A stretch of DNA of 64,000 nucleotides, taken from NCBI GenBank assembly GCA_018389105.1, contig JACATO010000195.1, positions 1 through 64,000 on the forward strand, read 5' to 3'. The DNA is from Nautilus pompilius (lineage: Eukaryota > Mollusca > Cephalopoda > Nautilida > Nautilidae). This document shows positions 1 through 12,936 of this stretch, piece after piece (positions within the stretch are counted from its first letter, which is position 1; each line of letters opens with the position of its first letter). The position numbers were made by a program, and so were the translations under genes. The notes under the pieces are model-generated. The model worked only from the letters and a program-made list of their open reading frames with translations. It was not told the origin of the DNA and did not search any database.

Positions 1-1175
1 GGGAGAGCGAGAAGAGAATCTGTCTAAAACGGGTGTAGGTAAAGGCTGATAATCTTTTTTATTTTAAACATAAAGTCTCGTTGGAGAAAAATCTGTTCGT
101 GGGGGAAATAAAATTGAAAAGCATACTTTTAACACGTTCATCCGCATCTAATCAGCTCCAAGTCCGTGGCTCTATTCGCCAGGTAGGAGAACCAGAGTTG
201 GGCAGCAGTCGGACTGAATTCAACTTATGGCGAACTTTAAACTCAGAACAGGTGAACAAGATAATCGAATTTTTACGATGTCACTCCCTTCAGTCATGCA
301 CACCGTGTGCCTTTAGGAAAGCATTCCTATGCAAACGACTAATCACACCTGTTGGTCGAGGAATGCAGTAGTCTTGAATGGATATTGTTTTATCGGCCAG
401 AGCAGCCACCCAAGATGGAAATAGAGTTAGGCTACCCGGGGTCTTCTATACAACCCCTGATGGAGATTCTGACGTCAGCTACTTCGCTTTGCTGGCTTAG
501 TTTAACAGGAAACTGTCAGTCACTACCCAGGCAGCCGTATATATCGCGCACGTGTTTCCAGCAGCCTCCTTCACGACACCGCAATAAGATGCTCGCCGGG
601 AGAGAGGCCTCGACAGCTTACCTACGTGGGATCCTCGGTAACGCAAGTCTCGACTGGCTGAGGTGGCTGGGCCGTGCTTACCGCGAAGAGGACGGCCTGG
701 GGAAACCGTTGTCCCTCTGTAGTCCTCTGCGAGCGAAAATCTGCGGAGTCTTTGGTTTGTCGGTGCCAAGAAGACGTTTTTTCTTTCTTCTCACAGAAAA
801 TACTAAGCAAACGGCCAATAAAGTCGTGACGAAAACCACGCGAACCGAGACTAGAGTCCTGATATCGTGCTATCGTTGTCTTTTTGCGCCGCCAGGTGTA
901 ATGGTTCAGCCCTCTAGGAGAAAAATACGAAGGTAGACAAGTTTAAAATCAACGTCGTGACGTCACGGAGCGTGAGTTGTCTTCTCTTGCTGTAGTAAGA
1001 CCGGCGCCGACAGAGACAATTGCACGGAAGGTAAGTCAACCGAACCGTCATGTTGCCGCCACCCTGTGAGCGCATTCACACCTGGTCCACAATTGCGTCC
1101 ATTTTAACCCAGGAAAACCCTTGACAGCAAAAGGATCGTCTGTTTACTGAATCTGTGGAGCATATAATTAATGCA
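1..1175. other. No recognised gene; CRE-bearing segment
   Basis: A plus-strand open frame of roughly 190 codons crosses 352-936, but it has no family resemblance I can name and begins at a non-ATG codon, so I do not call it a gene. Two exact TGACGTCA palindromes lie at 470-477 and 958-965. The stretch from about 500 to 1075 looks more GC-rich than its surroundings. Confidence 0.4.
958..1032 (+). promoter_or_regulatory. CRE palindrome followed by a consensus 5' splice site
   Basis: TGACGTCA at 958-965 is an exact CREB/ATF site. About 65 bases downstream, AAG|GTAAGT at 1028-1036 is a near-perfect splice donor. Together they could mark a non-coding first exon of an unseen gene or a distal alternative promoter. 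No transcript evidence exists here, and isolated donor matches are common, so this is speculative. Confidence 0.2.
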
Positions 1176-1690
1176 CGAGGAAACAGAGAGAGAGAGAGGC
1201 GAGTGAGATGAAAGAGAGAGAGGAAGAAGGAGGAGGGAGAAAGAGATGAAGAGGGAGAAAGAGAGATGAAGTGAGAGAAAGAGAGAGATGAAGTAAGAGA
1301 GAGAGAAGAGAGAGAGAGAAGAATATGAAGAGGGAGGGAGAAAGAGAGAGAGAGTGAGATGAAGAGAGAGAGAGATGAAGAGGGAGAAAGAGGGAGATAT
1401 GAAGTTAGAGAGAAAAGAGAGAGCGAGTGAGATGAAGAAGAGAGAGAGATGAAGAGAGAGAGATGAAGAGGGAGAAAGAGAGAGATATGAAGAGGGAGAA
1501 TAGAGAGAGAGAGTGAGAATGAAGAGAGAGAGAGAAGATGAAGAGGAAGAAGAGAGAGATATGAAGATTGGAAAAAATGCATTAGAGAGTAAAGAGAGAG
1601 CGAGTGAGATGAAGAGGAGAGAGAGAGAGAGACTGAAGAGAGGGAGGGAGAGAGATGAAAGATGGAGAGAGAGAGGAGATGAAGAGGGAT
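1176..1690. repeat. GA-rich compound microsatellite (GAGA / GATGAAGAGGGA)
   Basis: About 0.5 kb of purine-rich repeat in which GA runs alternate with ATGAAGAGGGAGAAAGA-like units. It opens long spurious frames on both strands, Ser/Leu-rich on minus and Arg/Glu-rich on plus. It ends just before a TGACGTCA at 1728-1735. Confidence 0.9.
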
Positions 1691-2224
1691 CCGCGGCAGG
1701 GACAACGTCATACATAGTTGGAAAATGTGACGTCATCAATGCCATAGCGACGTCACAGGGTGGCCCCTTCTTTCACAGACTTTTGTTTTCCCTAAAAATG
1801 ATAAAAACCCGCTGTAATACATGAATAATTGTAATTGTTAAACTGTGAGCAAGGTCCTGATATATCGATTTGTAAGTGAAGTCTGCTCTTCAGCGGAATG
1901 AAGGCTCTTGTGGTGATATCACCAGTCAGTTATACACATGGATCCCACGGCCAGGGGAGTGTTGTATTAGTGATCTGTGGGGGGTTGATGGATACAGCAG
2001 TCACAGCCTCGTCTTCTGATGACGAGAAGAAAGTAAAAAGAAAACAAACGACACAACTCATTTAACGCTAATGTAACGAGGCAGTTTTTTGATTGGAAGC
2101 TGCTGAAAAGTCAGGCGTCCGGCTGTTATTTTTTATAAAACTTATATTGAAAGTAAACAAATAAACTAATAAAAATATAAAGAACAAACCTCGAAGGAGA
2201 AGTAATGTTGTCACGAGCCTGATC

Positions 2225-2739
2225 GTGTGTGTGTGTGTGTGTGTGTATGTGTGTGTGCTTGAGTGTGTATGTGGGTGTGTCTCTGTGTGTGTATTTGTCT
2301 GTATGTGTGCGTGTGTATGTGTGTGTGTGCTTGAGTGTGTGTATGTGAGTGTGTGTGTCTCTGAGTGCGTGTATATGTGTGTGTGTGTGCTTGAGTGTGT
2401 GTATGTGAGTTGTGTGTCTCTGAGTGCGTGTATATGTGTGTGTGTGAGTGTCTCTCTGTGTGTATGTGAGTGTGTGTGTCTGAGTGCGTGTATATGTGTG
2501 AGTGTGTGTGTGAGTGTGTGCTTGAGTGTGTGTATGTGAGTGTGTGTCTCTGAGTGCGTGTATATGTGTGTGTGTGTGTGTGAGTGTCTCTCTGTGTGTA
2601 TGTGAGTGTGTGTGTCTGACTGCGTGTATATGTGTGAGTGTGTGTGTGTGAGTGTCTCTCTGTGTGTATGTGTGTGTGCTTGAGTGTGTATATGTGTGTG
2701 TGCTTGAGAGTGTGTATTTGTATGTATGTGAGTGTGTGT

Positions 2740-2778
<39 letters not shown>

Positions 2779-2790
2779 TATCTGTCTGTA
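2225..2790. repeat. GT microsatellite with a higher-order pattern
   Basis: About 570 bases of TG repeat broken by recurrent TGCTTGAG, TCTCTGAGTGCG and TATGTGAG interruptions that recur as larger blocks, so the array grew partly by duplication of longer segments. The Val-Cys frames across it are artefacts. Confidence 0.95.
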
Positions 2791-3299
2791 TGTGTGAACA
2801 GCAGTTGAAAAAATGTATTACTCTACATGGAAAAATCCCAAAAGCTCGCTCCGGGATCTGTCAATATAAAGGGCGACATGGTCTATAAGTAGCAGGGTTG
2901 TGGTTAAAAATAACTCCGGCTGTAATGATATCCGGACGGATTTCGCTTGAACGCCCCTAGTAAAGCAATAACTAGATTTCTAGTAACTTTTCTGGAAATC
3001 TGGGGGAGTTTGATCCGATCGCCGTCAGCGGTCTAAGGAAACGTTGGGAATGAGGAGGCCATTTCTCTTACTCGAGTTCGCTCAGATGGCCGCCAGGTGG
3101 CTACAAGAAAGCGACGCAGAACTGTTTGCTACGCATTCTAACGTCGGCTTTTCTTCGGCGAACGTCGGACGAAGTTTCGGAAAATTAACGAGTCCGGTTT
3201 TTGCCAGACATTATTCTGGTTTTTTTTCTTGCAAAGTGAAAAAAATAATATTAAAAGTTGAAAACGCCTGTATTCGACCTAACAAAACTGCCTCGAGGT

Positions 3300-3359
3300 G
3301 GAGGGGGCGAGAGAGAGAGAGATGGAGAGAGAGAGAGATAGAGAAGAGAGAGAGAGAGG

Positions 3360-3410
<51 letters not shown>

Positions 3411-3468
3411 TGGAGAGAGAGAGAGAGAGAGATGGAAGAGAGAGAGAGAGATAGAGAGAGAGAAGAAC
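3300..3468. repeat. GA microsatellite
   Basis: A nearly pure GA run with occasional ATGGAGAG and ATAGAGAA interruptions. Frames of Arg/Glu (plus) and Ser/Leu (minus) across it are not genes. Confidence 0.95.
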
Positions 3469-3474
3469 ACCCCT

Positions 3475-6400
3475 CGTGAACATATTTGCTGTAAATTTCC
3501 TGTAACTTCGCATGACATTAATTTCAGCTAGAAAAGGATGAAGGATTGCTGGCCTTCTCGCGCCGTACTTTGGCGATCGATCGACAGCTGTGTGTTCCGA
3601 GTCCTTTTGAAGAGTGGATAGGGGGAGGTTAAGCCGAGAACCAACGCGAGCGCTATCTTGCACAACTCTGACGCGAACAACGCTGTTTGTGGTTTTCTAG
3701 ACTGAAAACCACCACCCCACGTGATGTCACGGAGAAGCACCAAAAGTTAAAATTTACCTAAAATGCTGTTATATTTTACAGACTTCTTTTAGGAATTTTT
3801 TTGAAAAAATAAAAATGCATCCTTTCTTAACTAAGAAGACGACAGAAAAATTAACACGTTTGGAGTCATCTGGAATTAAAGGAATTATCAGGGTCGTTTT
3901 ACACGGTGGGGGAAGGCCAAAACTGCAGTAAAACGTCTCATTTTAATGATAAAAGCTATCGTCTGCATTCGGCTGTCAGCTAATAAAACATTTTAGGACT
4001 ATACCCCCTTAAATTATTCGTGGATGTTTCCCTTTTTTAGGGCCACGCATCCAATATTGGACTCCCTATTTCTTCCGAGAAGAGATCAAATCGCGCCGGT
4101 GTCACGTCATTGATCGAGATTGTCACGAAGAACGTCTCCCCCCCCCCTTGTAGTCTACTGTCGTCCCCATAACAACAGCAGGCACCAACAACAACTGTAA
4201 AAGGAATTGACAGGTGCGCTGTTAAGTGTTCGTTTGTCCACGAAGCAGAAGGCTGCCGAGCTCAGCCAACGCCTAACTAGCCTATCTCGCTCGTCTCGTG
4301 GCGCAAGAGGAACTAACTATGGACTACACCCGCGTAGAATTTAAAGAATCACAAACTCCTCTAGCGTCAAAGTCCACTTCTGGTTCGCTAATCTATAATC
4401 GCTCCCCTTCTGACATTAATCGCGGATGTTCGTTATCGCTGGCAAGCAGATTAACCGCTTCCTTTATCATCGTGATTGCTTAAACTCCCACCAACGCCCC
4501 GAAATAAGCCGACGGCTCAGCATCTCTCAGCGCGGGGTCTCCGGTTCTGCGTCATCCAGAAATCTCTCACCCCTTTGACAGGTTTAAATCCCCCCCCCGC
4601 GTGTTTCGTGTTTGCGGTCCGCGAACTTCCTTCGGGATGCTTCTCAGCCTACACTCACCCCGATCCTACAGGTGCTCGCGTGTTTCCTAAGTAACGCGGT
4701 TTCCAACAATCCACGCGCTCGGGATCGCCCAGTGAACATAAGCAGCGATATTTACGTTTCTGTAAGTATCCGGGCCGCCTACTGGAGTTTAGATTTTCCA
4801 TAACAATAACAGACCAAGTAGCATCAAAGAGCTGCACCCCCTCCCAACCCGTCCGCCGCGGGAGCGAACCCTGGCAACCTTCCCTTTTTTTGGCCACGAG
4901 ACTTGTACCACCGAGGCTTTTGGTCCACGAAGCCTAGAGGTGCGTATTCGATCTACGGTCAGACGCCGGCCTCGGCTTGGTTCGGCCGATGAAATCCCGG
5001 TCTACACCGCTAGAGGGCGGGCGTTGTCTCGTTTGCAATTACTCATTATTTGGGCAAATCGTGCGCGCGTGTAAATTAAAATAAATTATAACAAATTCGT
5101 TGTTCGTTGACAGAGAAATAATAAAGGTGTTGGTATTATTAACCGCATTTTATCTTTCGGGAAAAGTAAAGACCAACCTTAAGGTCGCCGACAGCTTTTC
5201 TGAATCGGTACTTTGGTTTTTCCCAATGTAATTAAAAAGTTTTATTCTCTGTCTTATAAGCTTTTTGCTGCACCGTATATTTCACATTCTGTACGCATCC
5301 CCCAACTATCTTGTTAAATATGCTTCATTGAGCACAGGTTGAGCTCCCGGGGTTGTGACTTGCCCAGTACCTTCGTTAATATTCCGCAGCGGATAACAGC
5401 GCTCCGTATGTCGCTATACCCTCAGGCGTTTTGACTAAATACAGTCAGCTGAACACGCGTACAAACCGGTGCTGGTCGCAAATATGCTACAAGGTAAAAC
5501 TGAGTGGTGTAGGAAAGATTTGGATACCCGTCGTTTTTAAATACTAGATCAAATCACTAGAAAGTTCTTTAAATTATCGTTTCTTGTATTTAAAAAAAAA
5601 ATGACTTCATTGACAATGATTATCCAGAGAACAAGTGGCGCCATCTTCGTGCTATGGCGGAGACGATGCAATGCATACAATCAGGGGCATTAACCAAAGT
5701 ATGACCGGCAGTCGAACCCACCCTCTGTTGGAAGTCACTGCTTACACTTTACATCATAAATGTAACACCTGAGTTCTCAAGTATTAACCGATTTTTTTTT
5801 CTGAGGTCCTTCTGGTGTACTTTCAAATTTTTCAAACGTTTACCCTTAAATCAGCTTGAGATGCTTTTAATAATGAATATTAATAGTTGTATGAAGAGTT
5901 ACCTTTTCTTGTGTATGTAGGGATCAAAAACGCGTCTGTCTAAATCGTCTGAAATAGCACAGCTAAGCTCGAAACCGGATGTGGAAATCCTACAGATGCG
6001 GGTTCGAACTAAAGTAAATATTTTAGAAGTCTTGGGGCAGCGAGGGAATACTGGCTCATATATACAGAGGAGAGTAACATACGATACAGAGGGGGGGAGG
6101 GAGAGAAAAAACGCAGGATAAGTTAATTCAGTTTGGTGTACTTACTACGGGGGAAGCGGAACCGCGAGGACGGCTGGGAGAAGCGGCGATGTCTGTCAAT
6201 CCGATAGTTAAACTGGTTTCCATCCTTACCAACAAAACACTGGGAGCCTATTCCATTCATTCGCAATGCAACTTGTATTTTTGGCCAATTTTATAGATGC
6301 GCCCCTTAGCGTTCCAGCTTCAGGTAGCCGAAAGAATTTATATTTTCGCGCCCACTTCAAAAGGGAAACAGAGAAAGCGACGCGAGATTCTCACGGCGAA

Positions 6401-6637
6401 TTCTCGACGTGTGACGGGAAAAAAATTATGTAAGTGATGCACCTAATCAAAAGGTATTATGATAGTAACCCTTTCATAACCGTACTGGTCTGTCTACTCA
6501 GGTTCTGGAAGTTTCTTCTATTCCCCACCCCACAGGTTTTTTTTTTTTTTACAAGGATTGTTTCCCTTTTATCTTTAAACAAATCGATAAAACATTTTAT
6601 AAAAATCCCGACTGTGCGCAGTGGAACTGACTGGGGC

Positions 6638-6639
<2 letters not shown>
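3475..6639. other. No recognised gene
   Basis: AT-rich unique-looking sequence. It holds a C homopolymer near 4138-4148, a CTCF-like motif at 5005-5023 (CACCGCTAGAGGGCGGGCG), and box-B-like GGTTCGA remnants near 5712 (minus) and 6000 (plus) that may be old SINE fragments. I see no convincing exon. Confidence 0.4.

Positions 6640-6673
<34 letters not shown>
6640..6673. repeat. (TG)n microsatellite
   Basis: Uninterrupted TG dinucleotide repeat of about 16 units. Confidence 0.95.
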
Positions 6674-6674
<1 letters not shown>

Positions 6675-7508
6675 ATTCGTTGAAATGGCAAATCCGGATA
6701 GAACGAGTTCGACGCGATATCTCTTTGTACCCGCTTAAAAGGATCAGCTACATCCGCTCACGATCTTCCTTCCTCGATTTCCGTTTTCAAAAAGGAAAAA
6801 AAAAAAACTATTCTCGTGACATTTCAATTGCCTATCTAAGCCCCCCCCCACCATCATTTCATCGCGATGTTTGGAGACTCTCGTGAACTCTGTAAAAGGA
6901 CGCGTAATTCACTGCCGATGGAAATCGAAATCTTTATCGTAGAATTCCAATTCATGCCCACGAGCCTTCTCTGAATTTTAATAAAAGTGATTTTGATTCT
7001 ATAAAAAATAAAAATTTTTTAGTTGCAGAAATATCTTCGTCAGGATTTCTACACGTACAAGGTCAGGTAAAAATCAGATTCCGGACGGAAAGCTACAGGG
7101 TCTCAATGTAGGTTTTATGCCAGCTAATGGTGCGCTCGCTATGGCGGGAAGGGAGAGCACATTGGCCATCTAATTGGTCAAAGTTCGCTGCAGCATTCGC
7201 CCGCAGAGCCTTTGCGCCAGACATTTTAAATTCCCAACCTAATGCTGTGATAGTTCCTGAGACGAGGACGGAACATTTATTACTCCTTTCTGTTGTTGTT
7301 GCTGCTGTTGCTTCTCCGCTCGGCTCTCAGTGATGTCCGGTGTATTAGTCGCCGAGGATAAAACCGCCCTGAGATAGATAATGGAAAAATGGCCGGTGGA
7401 GCTCGTGTATCTGACTGGCATTACGCTTCCCTCCAACCAACTTAACCTTTATGTATGGGGCCAGGAGAAACAGTTTCGTATCTGTATGAGAGCTTGAAGA
7501 AAACTGTC
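6674..7508. other. No recognised gene
   Basis: Short open frames only, with A, C and T homopolymers around 6798-6850. A small trinucleotide patch at 7283-7316 (TTGTTGTTGCTGCTGTTGC) gives a poly-Gln frame on minus. Nothing resembles a known protein. Confidence 0.4.
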
Positions 7509-8106
7509 GCTACTTCTCCCATCTCACAAAGCTATTCGCACGTGACACTTCCGCTACCTCTCCCATCTCACAAAGCTATTCGCACGTGACACTTCCGCTA
7601 CTTCTCCCATCTCACAAAGCTATTCGCACGTGGCACTTCCGCTACTTCTCCCATCTCACAAAGCTATTCGCACGTGGCACTTCCGCTACTTATCCCATCT
7701 CACAAAGCTATTCGCACGTGACACTTCCGCTACCTCTCCCATCTCACAAAGCTATTCCCACGTGACACTTCCGCTACCTCTCCCATCTCACAAAGCTATT
7801 CGCACGTGGCACTTTCGCTACTTATCCCATCTCACAAAGCTATTCCCACGTGACACTTCCGCTACTTCTCCCATCTCACAAAGCTATTCGCACGTGACTC
7901 TTCCGCTACCTCTCCCATCTCACAAAGCTATTCGCACGTGACTCTTCCGCTACTTCTCCCATCTCACAAAGCTATTCGCACGTGACACTTCCGCTACTTC
8001 TCCCATCTCACAAAGCTATTCCCACGTGACACTTCCGCTACTTCTCCCATCTCACAAGGCTATTCGCACGTGACACTTCCGCTACTTCTCCCATCTCACA
8101 TAGCCA
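7509..8106. repeat. 44-bp minisatellite, about 13.5 copies, each with CACGTG
   Basis: Tandem units of 44 bases running GCTACTTCTCCCATCTCACA then AAGCTATTCGCACGTGACAC then TTCC. The E-box palindrome CACGTG occurs in all 13 units at exact 44-base spacing, starting at 7539, 7583, 7627 and so on to 8067, while flanking bases vary (CG/CC before it, GAC/GGC after it). Because 44 is not a multiple of 3, the frame crossing it is an artefact that repeats every third unit. Confidence 0.95.
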
Positions 8107-10905
8107 TTTTATGCGAAAGCCGAAATCTGAATTCCCCAAGGATTTACTACACTCTGGTCCGATGTTCTCGTCTATCATTATGCTTTACCATTTTAATAAG
8201 AATGATTTTTGGATGATCAATAAACAATTGAAAATGCAGCTCATAGATTTCATATCTCAGAGTTGTGGTCATCAGGGTGTAGCATTTTTAAGGATTGATC
8301 TTGAAACGAATGTAAAGATACCGTGGCCTTTATTTTGACCCGCTGACCTTCACTTCTTGAGAATTAAACTATTTGAAAACAGGTTGCTTTTGATACGAGT
8401 TCAGCTTTAGAGTCCACAAACCTCCGTGAGCAGATATTTTTACATTCAAACTCTGTTTGTTTGTTTTTTGCGCTTCACCCAGCAGGCTAATGAACGAATC
8501 CATATCCGGCACCGGAGGCCTGACTCTGGAAAGTACGTACAAAGAATATACAGTCCAGGTGGTGGACATATATATATATAAGAGGAATAATGTTATATGC
8601 GTATTCAACGAATTGAATATCTGTATCCATCATTTGCTTACAAAATGTAGTCAATGTAGTCTGGACTCCATCAACACGTTTACTTAACCTTTCTGAAGGG
8701 TTTCCGACCCCTGATATAACCGCTTTGGCGTTCTACCTGAAACATCGAATCTCCTCGAGAAAGATTCACAAAGGTGTCTCACGCTTATCTGTTTAAGAAT
8801 GCAGGTGCCAGAAATGAACGTCTTCCCTGGCTGACTGGCGGCTCAGATCAGAGCGCGAAGCCTCTCTTATCACCAGAGCTATTCGCGGTCGGTTATCACC
8901 AGAGGGCGCGCAATAGAAGAAGGGCGAATGACTCGGGAACCAAGCAAATAACGAACTTAATTACGAAATACGTGAGCCAGATATATCCGCCGACCGAAGC
9001 TGTGTGTTTATTCCCACTGATAAACGGTACAATTTAATGCTGTTAACGGCAAAACAAAACAGTACGTGTAAAAAAAATGGGATTCATTTAAATATTCGAA
9101 CTCGCATTTTTTTTTTTTTTTTTTTTTGTCTAAACGAAGTTGTATGATACACTTCTCTGCAGATACTGATAAATGATAAATAAGCAGACAATGGGCAACT
9201 GTACAGACGACTTAAAACGAGACAATAGCTGCTGTGTGGTATTAATACGTGTTTAAAGGCTGCTGTTTTTCTACTTTCACTTTCAAACCACAAAATGGCT
9301 TCTTTTTTTTGTTGTTGGAGAAATTCGTGGAAGATTCAGGTAAAGCGAACGAAGTAATAAATACTTTAACACGGATTTTATTTCAAAATGCAAAGGGGAG
9401 GGGAGAGGAAAACCACTCATAAAGAATCCTCTCCTGTGGGGCCGTAAGAGCAGGAGACAGCGGCCTTAGCGTTTGTGTCCTGGACTCAGGATAAATCGTG
9501 TGAGTACACGCTGGGTGGCCGACTTCTTCCAGAATGGTTACCTGGTTGATAAATGTTATTGAGAATATATATACTTTGTTTGGGGGGGGTTACAACTTTG
9601 CCTTAAGGACAAGCAATCTGTTCTAGCGAATACTTTAACACCTATTGATGAATGCAGGTAGAACTGTATCTCGGTAATTCAAGATGTACTGCTGGAAAAA
9701 AAAACAGCACTTCATCTTTAATCACTGGCTTTAAGAACAAAAGTAAAAAACAAACAAACAACAAAACATCTTTATATTTGTTTGTTTGTTTGTTTGGTAA
9801 TTAATAAAGTTTAATTCGTATTTATTGTAGGGGAGATCCCGGGGCTAGTTGTTACGGTACCAGTAATTCCCATTTAAACGTACAGCTAGGCTATAATTGG
9901 CGTCGCATGCCTTGAACATTGGATTGAAGATCAAAGCGTACAGCGTCGACTCTACATCATCGATCTTATGTTAAATTAGGAATTACTAGCGCTGTAATAA
10001 CTTTTCCTATAACAAATAGCCTCGGTCTCCCTAACAGCCATGACGGTCAATATAACAACTTACCAGCAATAGTAGTCCCAAGTGTCACAACCTCAACATC
10101 ATGGTAGAGATAGAAAATTCGGATTGGATACAAAAATAAATAATATTTTTACTTATTATCCATCTATCTCTAGATCAGCCTGTCATATACATCCCATAGT
10201 GGATTAGGATGATTTCGTGATCAGGTTTAAAATTTTAAACCGATTCACTGACCTCAGGAATATTTGCCCAGCAACAAATGTATCATACGTATCTTTTTAT
10301 CATTGTTATTCGCGTAGTTGTTGGGGGGGGTAACCTTGTGGGGATCACGTGACCGGGTACCGGTTATTAGGATAGATAGTTTCCGCGTTCGTTTATGTTG
10401 TGTGTTTTAAGATTTAAAGATATTTATTGGCCAATGATCACGTGACATACATAGTGGGTGAATAAAGGGACTAGATGGCTTACTTTCTAAAATATAAAAT
10501 AATACCAGAAATTACAACAGATATAATAGATTAGAACATGTTTTTCCAAGTACAAAACCCAAGTAAAGAAACAGCGAAAATCTCTTTTTAATTCGAACTT
10601 GGATAGAAGACGGAATGTCGAGGCAGAATTTTCGGAAAATCTGCCATTAGTGTTTTTTTTTTTTAACTGAAAAAAACAGAACTGAAATGGTACGGAAGCA
10701 GAGAGGAGCAGACGGAGGCTGGGGAACGTTGGTGGAGGTGGGGGTGTGGAAGCCGGGGGGGGGAATTAGTCGGGAATTTAACGAGGAGAGCATTTTATGC
10801 CATCTCAAAGTAAAGTACGAGCAGACGTCTCGAAAGGTTAGAATTACAGAACGGCGAATGAGCTCTCCTCGGTTTGTTAGCAGTTGCTTCCATTATTAGT
10901 CGAGA
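8107..10905. other. No recognised gene
   Basis: AT-rich, with a CTCF-like motif at 8895-8912 (ATCACCAGAGGGCGCGCAA region), a T homopolymer at 9107-9127, two CACGTGAC sites near 10345 and 10439, and homopolymeric G tracts near 10323 and 10756. Only short frames without recognisable homology. Confidence 0.4.
9745..9796. repeat. AAAC / TTTG inverted simple repeat
   Basis: A run of AAAC units (about 9745-9767) faces a run of TTTG units (9777-9796) across a 10-base AT spacer, so a single strand could fold into a hairpin. Confidence 0.7.
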
Positions 10906-11103
10906 GAGATGACATCATTACGGAGAGAGAGAGAGAGAGAGGACCTCATTACAGGAAGATATAGCGTCATTACGGAGAGAGAGACATGACGTCATTACAC
11001 AGAGATGACGTCATTACAGAGAGAGATGACGTCATTACACAGAGATGATGTTTCATTACAGAGAGAGAGAGGGAGAGGGAGAGAGAGAGAGACATGGCGT
11101 CAT

Positions 11104-11137
<34 letters not shown>

Positions 11138-11471
11138 GACGTCATTACACAGAGATGATGTTCATTACACAGAGAGACATGACGTCATTACACAGAGAGA
11201 GATGATGTTCATTACAGAGAGAGACATGACGTCATTACACAGAGATGATGTTCATTACAGAGAGAGACATGACCTCATTACACAGAGATGATGTTCATTA
11301 CAGAGAGAGAGATGACGTCATTACACAGAGATGATGTTCATTACAGAGAGAGACATGACCTCATTACACAGAGATGATGTTCATTACAGAGAGAGAGATG
11401 ACGTCATTACACAGAGATGATGTTCATTACAGAGAGAGACATGACGTCGTTACGGAGAGAGAGAGAGAGAA
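10906..11471. repeat. CRE-core satellite array A (GA orientation)
   Basis: Units of about 43 bases: GA run, CATGACGTCATTACAC, AGAGATGATGTTCATTACAG, then GA run again. The 10-base palindrome ATGACGTCAT recurs through the array. The left end carries a second unit type (GGACCTCATTACAGGAAGAT followed by ATAGCGTCATTACGG) that also appears in arrays at 15.8 and 44.2 kb. Frames of Arg/Glu/Met/Thr across it are not genes. Confidence 0.9.
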
Positions 11472-11924
11472 TACAGACCGATTTATCATATATAGAATAT
11501 TAATTTACGTTGTAAAGTATTAGTTACATTGGTTCGCTTTTCAAAAGTTTGGTCAAAACTTAACAGTCTGCATTTAGTAGATGTTTGTTTTTTTAATTTT
11601 TTGAGAAGTTTATGGAACTTTCTGCACGTGGTTCGATGACCAGCTTAGCTGCAAAAGTCGGAAGGAAATTCCAAACATTCATTTTATTTCAACAAATATC
11701 TACTCATCTGTCTACACACAAAGATGCGTAATTTCTTGTGTAATAATCTATAACAAAAAGGAACTGTCTATTTAATAGATATAATAAGATGAAATCGGAT
11801 TTCTGTTCTAATAATGAATTCTTTCTATCGTCGAAAATATTTTATTCTGGCAGAAAGAAACTTGAGAACTTCGTTCATTTTGAAGAGAATTAGCAATAAC
11901 TGTTACGATATAAGGACAGGTGAG

Positions 11925-11955
<31 letters not shown>

Positions 11956-12936
11956 GTGAGCTATATGCAGTTATATATAAACCTTTCATGTGATTGGTTG
12001 AAGCCACAGGTTATTTTCATAGCAAAGGGGATAACGTTGGAATTATTATATATTATTCAACTTTGGAAAATACATTTTAATAAATAGACTCCAGAATATT
12101 TTTATTCAAAGTTAGAAATTTGAATCATGTATTTTGTTGAATGTCAATACTACAGATGTTACTAGAACAACTTGCTTTTGGTCCATAACCGTAACTCCCC
12201 TTCCTCAAATTTGTTGGAACTTTCTCACAGTGTGAATAAATTTTCTCTGCTACGTCAAGAAACGTGAATATAGCCCCCATTATTTTCAGATAAATTTAGA
12301 CGAGCTGCATGACGTCATTCAAAAAGTGCTTCGACGTCAAATCCGCTACTCAACGGCGAAATGGGCGACACCTGTCGGGCTACCAGAACAGCTGATATGC
12401 TAGACTGGAGCAGCTCATTGCCGTGGAAGATGAGTTTAGCTTAAGTCAAAGAGTCATTTCTAGACCTGGACTCTGTATTAAACTTCTGGTAGTGCCTTTA
12501 GAAGACATGGCTGAGGGGGGCCGATCCAGGTCAACAATACAACATCATTTTTCTTTTTCGGTCATACAATCGGGGACTCATTCACGAGCTATGCAGGAAC
12601 TCGATGACGTCATCGTGGAGGACGGGGCCGCTCCAGCCAGCGCCACCATTCAAAGGCAGCGGGAGTTCGAAATGCAAGCGCCAAGCTGTCATTGTTAGAA
12701 GCATCCACGCAGTGAATTCCTGAATAGGAGTTTTCCACTTTGGAGTAAAATGTCAAATTTTACATTTTCGTTTCGATAACTAAATATCTTTTCTTTGTGT
12801 GTGTGGGGGGGGGGCGCGTGCATCCAGCGTGACGTCATCACTTAATTCTACCTTTGCCATTTTCCATCACACTTCATTCGCATTAGCACTTCCGTTGCCA
12901 CCATTTCAATGGTAATTTTATACAGACGCCATACTT
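11472..12936. other. No recognised gene; CRE-rich
   Basis: Holds a short CT microsatellite (about 11926-11955) and three exact TGACGTCA sites at 12310, 12605 and 12830, the last beside a G12 tract. A plus frame of about 90 codons at 12423-12698 has no recognisable homology. The segment near 11615-11645 (TTTCTGCACGTGGTTCGATG) resembles 39167-39186 and may be a copy of a dispersed repeat. Confidence 0.4.

Noticed and set aside
352-936. A 194-codon plus-strand open frame as a gene
   Set aside because: It starts at a non-ATG codon and has no family resemblance, no signal for splicing in phase and no transmembrane or domain pattern; other frames overlap it at similar length.
1076-1824. Ser/Leu-rich minus frames of over 200 codons and an Arg/Glu plus frame
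   Set aside because: They are produced by the GA/CT compound repeat and show no complexity outside it.
2225-2888. Long Val-Cys-rich open frames
   Set aside because: They are translations of a GT microsatellite; every frame stays open because TG/GT repeats contain few stop codons.
7630-7941. A 103-residue repeat protein from the 44-bp minisatellite
   Set aside because: 44 is not a multiple of three, so the apparent protein repeat only returns every third unit and is a by-product of the DNA repeat.
7509-8106. CRISPR array
   Set aside because: Units abut with no unique spacers, and the host is an animal; it is a minisatellite.
9107-9127. Homopolymer runs as terminators or poly(A) tails
   Set aside because: Such runs are scattered throughout and show no adjoining gene or target-site duplication here.
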